DNA from: Tenuifilum thalassicum
Lineage (GTDB): Bacteria > Bacteroidota > Bacteroidia > Bacteroidales > Tenuifilaceae
Reading direction: 5' to 3'
NCBI RefSeq assembly: GCF_013265555.1
Contig: NZ_CP041345.1
Coordinates: 3,084,581-3,148,580 of the forward strand
DNA: 64,000 nucleotides
Shown in pieces: positions 26,864-35,365 of this stretch. Position numbers and translations under genes: made by a program. The notes beneath the pieces are model-generated. The model saw only the letters and a list, made by a program, of their open reading frames with translations, made no database searches and was not told where the DNA came from. Positions within the stretch are counted from its first letter, which is position 1, and every line of letters begins with the position of its first letter.

Positions 26864-28092
26864 TTCGATTTATTATACTATCAATCGCTCTAACGCTATT
26901 TGGCTTTGGCAGTTTTGCCCAAACTTTCGACGATTACTTCAAATTAGCCGCCGAAAATAATCCAGGGTTAAAGGCCCAATACAACGAGTACGAAGCTGCC
27001 CTGCAAAAGGTTGATCAGGTTAAAGCATTACCCGATCCCACATTCTCGTTTGGCTACTTCATTTCACCCGCCGAAACTAAGGTTGGACCTCAAAAAGCAA
27101 AACTCTCCCTTTCGCAGATGTTCCCTTGGTTTGGAACACTTAAAGCTCAAGGTGATGCCGCTGCCTTAATGGCTGAGGCTAAGTATCAAAATTTCATTGA
27201 TGCTCGTAATAAACTACGATTAGAACTCGCCGCTGCTTACTTCCCGTTATATGAACTTAATGAATGGATACGGATTGAGCAAGAAAATATCAACGTACTT
27301 AAATCGTATAAAACCATTGCAAATCAAAAATTTAATGAAGGAGCTGGTTCAATGGTCGACGTTTTAAGAGTTGATATCATGCTTAAGGATTCCGAAACCA
27401 ACCTTGAAATTCTCAAAACTAAAGAAACACCCCTAATCGCTTCCTTTAACAAGCTTTTAAATCGACCCGAAAATGAAGCTGTAAGCACAGGCGATTCGCT
27501 CAAAACAATTTTGTTGCCAACCGACTTCCGCAAAGACTCCCTGACTGCATTGAATCCTAAAATAAAAGCCCTTTCATTAAAACTTCAGGCAAGCCTTGCC
27601 AGTGAACGAGCTGCAAAGAAGCAGGGCCTTCCTAAACTCGGCGTAGGTTTGGATTATGTTATTGTTGATAAGGGTTCAAACCTATCGTTACCCGATAATG
27701 GCAAGGATATAGTAATGCCCATGATCTCTATCAGCATACCTATTTTTAGGTCGAAGTATAACGCACTGGTAAAGGAAGCTCAGCTAACCCGGAAAGGGTA
27801 CGAAAATAAATTACTTGACGAAACGAATACTCTAGTTTCGGAATATGAAATGGCAATGTTTCAGCTTAACCAGCAGGAACAGCTTATATCGCTTTACCAA
27901 AAACAGATTGAAACCACAAAACAATCTATTAACCTGCTTTTAACCTCGTATGCCAACTCGGGCAAAGAGTTTGAGGAAGTGTTGCGAATGCAACAACAGC
28001 TGCTTAAATACCAGAAGATGCATATTAGTGCACTGGTTCAGTATCAGATTGCAGTGGAAAAAATCAATTATCTAACCTCTAATATTTACTAA
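26860..28092 (+). CDS. TolC family outer-membrane efflux channel
   Basis: The 410-residue protein has a signal peptide (1-20) and two long coiled-coil halves typical of the outer-membrane factor family, with the repeat-like A-x-x-x-N-P-x-L near residue 26 and a matching helical region after 235. It should form the trimeric duct for the RND pump. The start ATG overlaps the cusA stop (ATGA), which indicates translational coupling, and cusB follows after one base. Probably the CusC equivalent. Confidence 0.93.
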   Translation: MIRFIILSIALTLFGFGSFAQTFDDYFKLAAENNPGLKAQYNEYEAALQKVDQVKALPDPTFSFGYFISPAETKVGPQKAKLSLSQMFPWFGTLKAQGDAAALMAEAKYQNFIDARNKLRLELAAAYFPLYELNEWIRIEQENINVLKSYKTIANQKFNEGAGSMVDVLRVDIMLKDSETNLEILKTKETPLIASFNKLLNRPENEAVSTGDSLKTILLPTDFRKDSLTALNPKIKALSLKLQASLASERAAKKQGLPKLGVGLDYVIVDKGSNLSLPDNGKDIVMPMISISIPIFRSKYNALVKEAQLTRKGYENKLLDETNTLVSEYEMAMFQLNQQEQLISLYQKQIETTKQSINLLLTSYANSGKEFEEVLRMQQQLLKYQKMHISALVQYQIAVEKINYLTSNIY

Positions 28093-28093
28093 A

Positions 28094-29902
28094 ATGAAAT
28101 CGATAAGTAAAAACACAATAATTATTTCCGTATCGGCACTTATTGTTGGACTTTTGGCAGGTTGGCTCTTTTTCGGGAGCAGCCAAAAGGATATACACGA
28201 TGACCATGAGCATATTAAAACCGAGGTAAACGGACAAACAATATGGACCTGCTCCATGCACCCCCAAATTCGTCAAACCGAACCCGGCGACTGCCCAATC
28301 TGCGGTATGGATTTAATTCCTTTGGAAGATGATAAGCACGCAGAGGTCGACCCCACCGCAATAAGTATGTCGCCAACAGCTATGAAACTGGCAAATGTTA
28401 GTACTACAGTCGTAGGAAAATCAAAACCGGTTAAAGAGATCAGCTTGTACGGCAAGGTACAGGCCGATGAACGTTTAATCTATACCCAATCGGCCCATAT
28501 TCCCGGTAGAATAGAAAATTTGCTAATCAACTTTACCGGCGAGTTTGTGAAAAAGGGACAAGTTATTGCTCATGTTTACTCGCCTGAACTTGTTACGGCC
28601 CAGAAAGAGCTCTTTGAGGCACAAAAAATATCCAATATACAACCTCAACTATTTGAGGCGGCAAAAGAAAAACTTCTTAACTGGAGGCTTTCAAAAACAC
28701 AGATAAACGAGATATTAGAATCAGGAGAGGTAAAAGAATCATTCCCTATAATCTCTGATATAAACGGCTATCTTATTACCAAAAAAGTGAATGAGGGCGA
28801 TTATGTAAAAAAGGGTCAACCTCTATTTGAAATTGCCGACTTATCAAAGGTTTGGGTACTATTTGACATTTACGAATCGGATATTAGCTGGATTAAATTA
28901 GGCGATAAGGTTGATTTCACCGTAGCTTCATTGCCCGGTGAAACCTTTTCGGGAGAGATTTCTTATATCGACCCCGTAATTGATCCTAAAACACGTGTTT
29001 CAAAAGCTCGAGTAGAGGTAGTGAACCCCAATGGTAAACTAAAACCAGAGATGTTTGCTTCCGGAGTTGTTAAAGCTTATATCGCTAGCAAGCAGAACTC
29101 GATTGTTGTTCCAAAATCTGCAGTATTATGGACCGGTAAACGTTCAGTTGTTTACGTCAAAACCGTTTCGGACCAAGGTGTTTACTTCAATATGCGCGAG
29201 GTCACATTAGGCGAATCGTTAGGCGATAGCTATATTATTGAGAATGGTCTGATGGAAGGCGAAGAGATTGCTGTTAACGGTACCTTTAGCATCGATGCTG
29301 CTGCTCAGCTTGCCGGTAAACCTAGCATGATGAACCCCGAAGGTGGTAAGGTTATGACAGGCCACAACCATGCAGGAATGAATATGAACGAAAGCGAATC
29401 AGGTAATGAAGCCATGAATGAACCTATAAAAAACACACCTAAACTTGTAACTATCGACAATCGAGCAAAACGTGCATTAGAACCGCTATTCAGCAATTAC
29501 CTGAAATGGAAAGATGCCCTAACGAACGATGATTTCAAATTGGCCCAACAAATGGCTAAAAATATGAAAAGTACGCTTAGCTCAATTGATATGAACATTT
29601 TTAAAAATGCCGCTCATGTTTTATGGATGGATTATAGTAAAGAACTAAGTGCTAGTTTAGAGCATGTTGAACATTATTCCGATATAGAGCAGCTGAGAAA
29701 ATCATTTATGAAAGCCTCTGCAATCATGATTAAAATGGTAGAAACATTCAAACCTGTTAATCAGGTTATCTACATACAACACTGTCCTATGGCTAACAAT
29801 AATAATGGTGCCGACTGGCTTAGCACTGATAAGGAAATCAAAAATCCTTATTTCGGCAGTTCCATGTTAACCTGTGGAGAGGTTACAAAAGAAGTTAAAT
29901 AA
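28094..29902 (+). CDS. cusB: CusB-type periplasmic adaptor with heavy-metal-binding and DUF3347 domains
   Basis: The 602 residues start with a membrane anchor (about 8-27). Residues 50-77 form a heavy-metal-binding domain with the fixed pattern W-T-C-S-M-H-P-Q-I and C-P-I-C-G-M-D-L. Barrel, lipoyl and hairpin domains of a membrane-fusion protein follow (about 110-410), then a His/Met-rich linker (H-N-H-A-G-M-N-M-N) and a C-terminal DUF3347 domain (about 455-600), which holds further Cys, His and Met (Q-H-C-P-M-A). The adaptor passes metal to CusA and bridges to the channel. The three metal sites in one protein fit soft-metal handling such as copper or silver. Confidence 0.95.
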   Translation: MKSISKNTIIISVSALIVGLLAGWLFFGSSQKDIHDDHEHIKTEVNGQTIWTCSMHPQIRQTEPGDCPICGMDLIPLEDDKHAEVDPTAISMSPTAMKLANVSTTVVGKSKPVKEISLYGKVQADERLIYTQSAHIPGRIENLLINFTGEFVKKGQVIAHVYSPELVTAQKELFEAQKISNIQPQLFEAAKEKLLNWRLSKTQINEILESGEVKESFPIISDINGYLITKKVNEGDYVKKGQPLFEIADLSKVWVLFDIYESDISWIKLGDKVDFTVASLPGETFSGEISYIDPVIDPKTRVSKARVEVVNPNGKLKPEMFASGVVKAYIASKQNSIVVPKSAVLWTGKRSVVYVKTVSDQGVYFNMREVTLGESLGDSYIIENGLMEGEEIAVNGTFSIDAAAQLAGKPSMMNPEGGKVMTGHNHAGMNMNESESGNEAMNEPIKNTPKLVTIDNRAKRALEPLFSNYLKWKDALTNDDFKLAQQMAKNMKSTLSSIDMNIFKNAAHVLWMDYSKELSASLEHVEHYSDIEQLRKSFMKASAIMIKMVETFKPVNQVIYIQHCPMANNNNGADWLSTDKEIKNPYFGSSMLTCGEVTKEVK

Positions 29903-29932
29903 CCTATTTTTTAACATTTAAATTTTAGAACT

Positions 29933-30304
29933 ATGAAAACAAAAGTTTTATTACTAATCGGAATGTTCCTTTTTGGAGCAAGTTCGGTATTTGCTCAAAC
30001 AAAGACCGAGAAGTTTGAGGTAAAGGGTAATTGTGGTATGTGTAAAGCCCGAATTGAAAAAGCCGCAAAATCGGTTGATGGAGTTATTAACGCAAACTGG
30101 GAACAGGAAACCAAGATGCTCACAGTTAAATTTGACACCAAAAAAACCGATGTTCATAAGATTCAAATGGCAATTGCCAAAGTGGGTCATGATACTCCTA
30201 TGCACAAAGCGCCCGATGATGTATATAACTCATTACCTGGCTGCTGCCATTACGATAGGTCTGATACCAAGGAGGTGAAAAAGAGTGACTCGCATATGCA
30301 CTAA
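29933..30304 (+). CDS. Secreted heavy-metal-associated (HMA) domain protein
   Basis: The 123-residue protein has a signal peptide (1-21) and one HMA ferredoxin-like domain with the metal pair Cys34-Gly-Met-Cys37. The usual G-M-x-C-x-x-C is altered to G-N-C-G-M-C. The tail adds a C-C-H-Y-D segment and ends H-M-H. Because it is exported, it probably binds metal in the periplasm, either delivering it to the CusB/CusA system or buffering it. It is the last gene of the efflux operon, 30 bases after cusB and just before a terminator. Confidence 0.9.
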   Translation: MKTKVLLLIGMFLFGASSVFAQTKTEKFEVKGNCGMCKARIEKAAKSVDGVINANWEQETKMLTVKFDTKKTDVHKIQMAIAKVGHDTPMHKAPDDVYNSLPGCCHYDRSDTKEVKKSDSHMH

Positions 30305-30314
30305 ATAAAACACT

Positions 30315-30344
30315 AAAGGCTGTCCCCAAAAGGCAGCCTTTTTT
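30315..30344 (+). terminator. Terminator of the metal-efflux operon
   Basis: AAAGGCTG (30315-30322), 11-base loop, CAGCCTTT (30334-30341) with further T. It ends the five-gene unit. Confidence 0.88.
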
Positions 30345-30423
30345 ATCAAACTAACCTTTAATTCACTGAAAATAGAGTTTTTAATTATCCCAATTTGTAA
30401 TCTCCCACTCAATCACTATATAA

Positions 30424-30447
30424 AAAATACCAACTTTTAGGTATTTT
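30424..30447. promoter_or_regulatory. Perfect 8-bp inverted repeat in the porin promoter region
   Basis: AAAATACC (30424-30431), spacer AACTTTTA, GGTATTTT (30440-30447). It occupies the place where the -33 element of the porin promoter should be, so a bound protein would block or replace it. Confidence 0.5.
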
Positions 30448-30474
30448 ATTTAGATTTTGTCTAATTTAATTTTG
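30448..30474. promoter_or_regulatory. Second palindrome and -7 box of the porin/FMN-protein unit
   Basis: ATTTAGA (30448-30454), spacer TTTTG, TCTAATT (30460-30466), six of seven pairs complementary, touches the -7 box TAATTTTG at 30467-30474. The TTTAGA...TCTAA dyad is like sites of DtxR/MntR-type iron or manganese repressors, which is an inference. The porin ATG follows 28 bases later. Confidence 0.5.
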
Positions 30475-30502
30475 TCGTCGAAAACTTTAAAAATCGACGA
30501 TT

Positions 30503-31702
30503 ATGAAAAGGTTATTACTACTGTTTTTTATTGGAACATCTTTATGGGCTAATGCTCAAACAGACTCAACAGGCTATAGTTTAAACACTGTTTCCAAAAT
30601 GCTAAAGGGAAAACCAGGCTTACAGATTGGAGGTTATGGTGAGGTGCATTACAACCAACCTATAGAAAGTAATACCTATAAGCTTGGTACAGTTGATGCT
30701 CATCGCCTAATTATGTTTTTAGGGTATAACTTTTCGGAAAAAACACAGTTTATATCAGAGATTGAGTTTGAGCATGCCGATGAGATTTGGGTAGAGCAAA
30801 TGTTTATTCAGCATAAGCTCAATAAATCAATTAATCTTAGAGCGGGTGTTCTCATTATTCCTATGGGAATAATAAATGAGTACCACGAACCTACAGCTTT
30901 TAATGGCGTTGAACGACCCACAATTGACAGCAAAATAAATCCAAGTACATGGAGAGAAGTAGGATTCGGTGTTCAAGGAAATATTTTTAAAACTAAAACT
31001 CGTTACCAGCTATACGTAGTAAATGGCTTAAATGGATATGATGGCACCAGGGGTCTATTCTCAGGTAGTAGCGGATTAAGAAGCGGAAGACAAAAGGCCT
31101 CAAAGGCCTATGTACATTCACCAGCATTTACTGGTAAAATTGAGTACTACGGTTTAAAAAACCTCAACATTGGTGTTTCGGGTTACTTTGGCAAATCGAA
31201 TAGCAAGCTGTTTGCCGACATCGATAAAAACGATAACCAAATGGTTAGCAAAGCCGATTCAAGCACTGTAGGAATTTCTATGCTCGGTTTCGATGCAAGG
31301 TACACCTTAAACAGTTTGATTCTAAAGGGACAAGCCTACATTGTTTCACTATCCAATACCGAGGAGTACAATAAGTTCACAGGAACCCCAACAACTCCAA
31401 ATGACTTGGGTAATAAGATGTTGGGCTACTATGTTGAATTAGGCTACGACGTCTTTAAATCTAGCTCTAAAAATAGAATGAGGTTAATTCCTTTTGTAAG
31501 GTATGAGCAGTACGATACTCATTTTTCAACCGACAATAGCATAACTAAGAACGACTCCTATAACAATACAGTAATTACTACGGGAATATCCTATTTCTTA
31601 ACAAAAGGAGTTGTGTTAAAATCGGATGTTCAATTCTTGAAATCCAGCAATGCCGATAAGTATTCTAAAATCATAAATGCTGGTTTTGGTTTTAACTTCT
31701 AA
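30503..31702 (+). CDS. Outer-membrane porin
   Basis: The 399-residue protein has a signal peptide (1-18) and then amphipathic strands throughout, with G-G-Y-G-E-V-H-Y near residue 43, the E-x-E-F-E-H segment near 90, R-A-G-V-L-I-I-P-M-G near 110, and an aromatic C-terminal strand ending G-F-G-F-N-F. This is the pattern of Bacteroidota 16-stranded porins related to the phosphate-selective porin group. Substrate unknown. Its promoter has two palindromes, and it shares a unit with the FMN-binding protein 13 bases downstream, which suggests a metal or redox-linked uptake role. Confidence 0.85.
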   Translation: MKRLLLLFFIGTSLWANAQTDSTGYSLNTVSKMLKGKPGLQIGGYGEVHYNQPIESNTYKLGTVDAHRLIMFLGYNFSEKTQFISEIEFEHADEIWVEQMFIQHKLNKSINLRAGVLIIPMGIINEYHEPTAFNGVERPTIDSKINPSTWREVGFGVQGNIFKTKTRYQLYVVNGLNGYDGTRGLFSGSSGLRSGRQKASKAYVHSPAFTGKIEYYGLKNLNIGVSGYFGKSNSKLFADIDKNDNQMVSKADSSTVGISMLGFDARYTLNSLILKGQAYIVSLSNTEEYNKFTGTPTTPNDLGNKMLGYYVELGYDVFKSSSKNRMRLIPFVRYEQYDTHFSTDNSITKNDSYNNTVITTGISYFLTKGVVLKSDVQFLKSSNADKYSKIINAGFGFNF

Positions 31703-31715
31703 AAATAGAAATGAA

Positions 31716-32273
31716 ATGAAGCTTAAGCTGTTAATATCGCTCTTGTTTATAGGCATACATGGTTTTTCTCAGAATGAATCGGTACCTAGGGAGCTTATAA
31801 AAGAAATTAAAAAGATTTCGAACCAAAGCTTACCAAATCTTACCACAATGGGTAAGGTAGCCGACGGAACCTTTTATACTATTAAAAATGCCAAGCCTGC
31901 ATTCTATGCATATTGTGGAAGGGTATACACATGTAGGACTAGCGGATGCGATACCAACAACCCAAGTTACTCAAATGCAAATGAATTCTTTGACTACTTT
32001 ATTCTATACGATAAAACGCCAAAAATAATCGCTGTTAAGATTTATAGCTACGAGGCAACGCATGGACATGAAATAGGAACCAAGGGGTGGCTAAAACAGT
32101 TTATAGGGTATTCAGGTACTCGAAAGCTCTCGGTAGGTAAAGAAATCGATGCCATTTCAGGAGCAACAACATCTGCTAATAACATCACCAACGACATCTA
32201 TGTTAAAACCAAAACTTTAAAAAAACTAATCGCAAAGAACAGAAATAGTTATAATCTTGTATGCAAGCAATAA
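31716..32273 (+). CDS. Secreted FMN-binding domain protein
   Basis: I start at ATG 31716, which gives a normal signal peptide (M-K-L-K-L-L-I-S-L-L); the longer open frame would overlap the porin. The 185-residue protein has an FMN_bind domain with D145-A-I-S-G-A-T-T, where Thr151 is the predicted attachment site for FMN transferred by an ApbE-type enzyme. Three cysteines (67, 73, 78) are clustered upstream. Such proteins shuttle electrons outside the cytoplasm. No ApbE, Rnf or Nqr gene is in the window. The pairing with a porin suggests an outer-envelope reductive or uptake system. Confidence 0.85.
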   Translation: MKLKLLISLLFIGIHGFSQNESVPRELIKEIKKISNQSLPNLTTMGKVADGTFYTIKNAKPAFYAYCGRVYTCRTSGCDTNNPSYSNANEFFDYFILYDKTPKIIAVKIYSYEATHGHEIGTKGWLKQFIGYSGTRKLSVGKEIDAISGATTSANNITNDIYVKTKTLKKLIAKNRNSYNLVCKQ

Positions 32274-32275
32274 TA

Positions 32276-32306
32276 GAGGGGTATTCCGTCAAAAAGAATA
32301 CCCCTC
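32276..32306. terminator. Bidirectional hairpin between the FMN protein and C69 peptidase genes
   Basis: GAGGGGTATTC (32276-32286), 9-base loop, GAATACCCCTC (32296-32306): a perfect 11-bp stem between convergent genes. T tracts are weak on both sides (CTCTTTA, TATTATT). Confidence 0.75.
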
Positions 32307-32329
32307 CTCTTTATAAGCTTAATTTGGGC

Positions 32330-33976
32330 TTACTCGTGGTTATTGGTGTACTTTGTAATAATTTGGTTTCTTAAATCGAGGAACATTTGGGTAACCTCTG
32401 CCATCAGGCCATTGGAGTAGTTTGTAAGGTAGTCTTGAGCCCTTTTAGGGCTTTTCTTGTATAGTTTTAGGGCCTCCTCCTCAATCTTCGCTTGCTGTTC
32501 AAATATCTTTGCCTCAAACGGATCTCTTACCGCTTGAACATCTTTTGCAATCTCCTGGAATTTAAGGCTAGCCAGGTTATCAACAAAATCAATAGCCCAG
32601 CGTGCAGATTTTTCATCGTAACGGTTAGGATCGTAAGTTTTGTATGACTCATGAACCAATAGGTTGCCAGCGTAAATTGGCACATAAGGGCTGAAGTAAG
32701 GGTTATCGAGATAAACCCAATAAACTCCTCCAATCTCATCGGGTAGCCAGTCACGAATTTGAAGCACCATTCCGTAATGACCTCTATGACGAGCAACAGG
32801 ACGACGATAGGTAATTTTTAGCAATTTTCGCAAATCACTACTTGGGAAAGGTGTGGCAAGAGGACTTTTAACATAACCTCCCTTACCATCGGGAACCAGC
32901 CAATTGGGGTCGTTGGTCATATCGTAAATGGTGCCTTCAAAAGTTGACCGTTGAAAGGCAATAACATCCTGAACCGATATCTTCTTCTCTGGCTTAATGG
33001 AAAAAGGATAGATAGAGAGAGGCTCTACATACTGAAAGTATGGCTGAATTCCCTTATATGGATTACTACTATCGTACTTTCTATCGGGCCACTGCTCTAG
33101 GTTTGGTGCAAAAGTATGATAAAAGAGCCAAAACCTACTGGTTGCAAATTCCACTGCGCATTTGGGAGCATAAACTTCCTGCCAGATAAAAGGTTTTCCT
33201 GATTTAGGGTCGTACCATCCCCTATCGATGGCCTCCTGCATATAGTTTTCTGATACCATGAAGTTCTCCTTATCTTCGGGATTTATCTCTTTAATAATGC
33301 TCCAATTGGGAATCATGGTTGCTTGATCTTCGGGTAATCGTTGAGCAGCCCAAATCGCACCAGGCTTACCACTTTTGGGATCCCATCCTTTTCCTACTCC
33401 AAAAACTTCAAAGACCCAAACCTCTTCTTTGTCTGCAACAACTAACGTTTCAGAACCATCGCCACTTGATGGGAGAAAACCATATTTGGTCATTAAATCA
33501 CCTATAAATTTGACAGCATCACGTGCCTTTTTATACCGTTGCAAGGCAAAGATTTGAGCCTGCTCTATGGTCATAATTTGTTTACCTTCACCCTTCACGC
33601 ATATTAGTTCAGGCCTTTGTGAAGTTGTACTCTCTGCTATTCCAAGCTGATACTCGTTTACATGTGAGTAAGCCGATTGGAAATATTTATAAGTTTTTTC
33701 TACTTGAGGGATATACCCTAGTATTTCACCATCGTTATGTAACGGTAGACTTGGATCTTGTATTCCCCAATACACAGGTGCTAAGCTACCTGTCTTAAAT
33801 GTCTGTGAAGGCACTACGAATATCCGAGAATCTGGACCAGTATCGGTATGGGATATTATAGTAGAACCATCAGCCGAAACTTTTTTCCCAACGGCAATTA
33901 TTGTACAGCTATTTGCTGGTATATAGGTAAAAGTTAATCCTATTAGTAGCAGCAGGGTTACTCTTTTCATAATCAA
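32330..33976 (-). CDS. Secreted C69 family dipeptidase
   Basis: The 548-residue protein has a signal peptide and then Cys24 in N-S-C-T-I-I-A-V-G, which becomes the N-terminal nucleophile of this Ntn-hydrolase family after processing. The following G-S-T-I-I-S-H-T-D-T matches C69 dipeptidases (PepD type). These cut a wide range of dipeptides. A start two codons later is equally good. It is the last of four peptidase genes that follow the glycyl radical enzyme on the minus strand, and it would complete breakdown of short peptides in the periplasm. The C-terminal part is helical and charged. Confidence 0.92.
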   Translation of the reverse strand: MIMKRVTLLLLIGLTFTYIPANSCTIIAVGKKVSADGSTIISHTDTGPDSRIFVVPSQTFKTGSLAPVYWGIQDPSLPLHNDGEILGYIPQVEKTYKYFQSAYSHVNEYQLGIAESTTSQRPELICVKGEGKQIMTIEQAQIFALQRYKKARDAVKFIGDLMTKYGFLPSSGDGSETLVVADKEEVWVFEVFGVGKGWDPKSGKPGAIWAAQRLPEDQATMIPNWSIIKEINPEDKENFMVSENYMQEAIDRGWYDPKSGKPFIWQEVYAPKCAVEFATSRFWLFYHTFAPNLEQWPDRKYDSSNPYKGIQPYFQYVEPLSIYPFSIKPEKKISVQDVIAFQRSTFEGTIYDMTNDPNWLVPDGKGGYVKSPLATPFPSSDLRKLLKITYRRPVARHRGHYGMVLQIRDWLPDEIGGVYWVYLDNPYFSPYVPIYAGNLLVHESYKTYDPNRYDEKSARWAIDFVDNLASLKFQEIAKDVQAVRDPFEAKIFEQQAKIEEEALKLYKKSPKRAQDYLTNYSNGLMAEVTQMFLDLRNQIITKYTNNHE

Positions 33977-34015
33977 ACTATTTAAATTATTTCAATAAAA
34001 AATCTATTTTAAACC

Positions 34016-35311
34016 TTAATTTATCTCAACCCCAACCCATTTTTCAAGTACATGGTAAATACTATCCTGCAATTCTGGAGGAAACGACTTTATACGCGTG
34101 CTATGACTGCCTCCAGGGCAAACCATTTTAACAGCATTTGTTTTATTCCCGGGCACAACCGATGTGGATGTCCATGCATCGTTTCCACCATAGATGTAAA
34201 GCATATAGTTACCAGAATCGCGCACCCACTGGTAAATATCAAGCATTGCAGTAGAATCAAACTTTACATTTACACTATCAGGAAGTGTAAATTCAAATGT
34301 AATATTCTTTTTGTCTGGTAGATATTCTCTAAAAGGTTCAATATTATAGCCATACATTCCTATTTCAGTCATGGCCTGATAAAAGAAGGGTAAAACCTTT
34401 TCTGTAGATTTTTTTTCAAAGAATGTAAAGGGATTAACATCGGCCCAATGCTCAAAAAGTTCCTTAGCATCTGAGTTTGCGTTAGGAATTTCAGTACAAC
34501 TTGAACCCCATTGCCAAAAAGAAAATTCATACTCTAAAACGCTTAAATCATATGCACGATCAATACCCATTTTGAACTCCCATCTATTCTTTTTGGCCAG
34601 GTTTTCCAACATGGGTAAAATCTCGTTTTTATTTTTAAAGAGCGCTTTCTGAAAATCCTTTATCTTCTTTCTACACTCTGGAGTTCCCACTTTACTTAAA
34701 AAATCGTACACACGTTTATCCTCACTTGAAAAATTAAGCGGTGCAACATAGGGTACGCTAACGTCAACATCATTTGGGTAAAATCTTCGATGAAAGATTG
34801 TTGCCTGCCCGCTTTTGCTAATACCAGTTGAAACCCACTTATTATGGTAATGCTTTTTAAATGCTGAAATTACCATGTGGGCATCGGCAGCTGCTTGGCG
34901 AATGTTAAGATACTGCCATGGAAGCGAATCTTTTGGGCGGCTATTTGAAAAAAAACGATGCTCAATGGTTAGCTGGTTTGCTCCTAGAATTTTGGTTAAC
35001 TCATTCGCCTTTGAGGTGTACATGGTGTAACCATCAATAACTACTACCATGGGCCTTGTAAAACTCCTATGTGAGTAATAAGCCCTTAATGGGAACTTGG
35101 GGCTATTAGGATTGTTATGATCAAGCGGAACTCTTAACCACACCTCATAGGTTGATTGAAAAAAAGGATCGCTGTCTATAACCTTGAAACTATCAACAAT
35201 AGGTATCGATTTTAAAATTTCCTCAGCAACAGGATTTTGGAATCGAAACGAAAGTAATAAACCTATTGATAATGTGGCTAAAACCGAAATGAATATGCCT
35301 TTTAACTTCAT
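34016..35311 (-). CDS. S37 (PS-10) family serine peptidase, probable prolyl tripeptidyl aminopeptidase type
   Basis: The 431 residues have an N-terminal signal or anchor (about 5-24) and an alpha/beta-hydrolase core. The nucleophile is Ser167 in G-I-S-K-S-G-Q, the family motif; Asp378 in Y-G-G-N-D-A-W and His403 in G-G-S-H-S-T complete a plausible triad. The family is known from Streptomyces prolyl tri/tetrapeptidyl aminopeptidase, which releases short N-terminal peptides before or after proline. It sits between the C69 peptidase and the aminopeptidase P gene, which supports a role in using proline-rich peptides. Exact specificity is inferred. Confidence 0.85.
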   Translation of the reverse strand: MKLKGIFISVLATLSIGLLLSFRFQNPVAEEILKSIPIVDSFKVIDSDPFFQSTYEVWLRVPLDHNNPNSPKFPLRAYYSHRSFTRPMVVVIDGYTMYTSKANELTKILGANQLTIEHRFFSNSRPKDSLPWQYLNIRQAAADAHMVISAFKKHYHNKWVSTGISKSGQATIFHRRFYPNDVDVSVPYVAPLNFSSEDKRVYDFLSKVGTPECRKKIKDFQKALFKNKNEILPMLENLAKKNRWEFKMGIDRAYDLSVLEYEFSFWQWGSSCTEIPNANSDAKELFEHWADVNPFTFFEKKSTEKVLPFFYQAMTEIGMYGYNIEPFREYLPDKKNITFEFTLPDSVNVKFDSTAMLDIYQWVRDSGNYMLYIYGGNDAWTSTSVVPGNKTNAVKMVCPGGSHSTRIKSFPPELQDSIYHVLEKWVGVEIN

Positions 35312-35365
35312 GGGTAATAATTTTAAAATTTACTCAAGTTATGAAAAAATGTAACAAATCCATTT

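Noticed and set aside
31677-31715. N-terminal extension of the FMN-binding protein
   Set aside because: It overlaps the porin end and would bury the signal peptide behind 13 residues.
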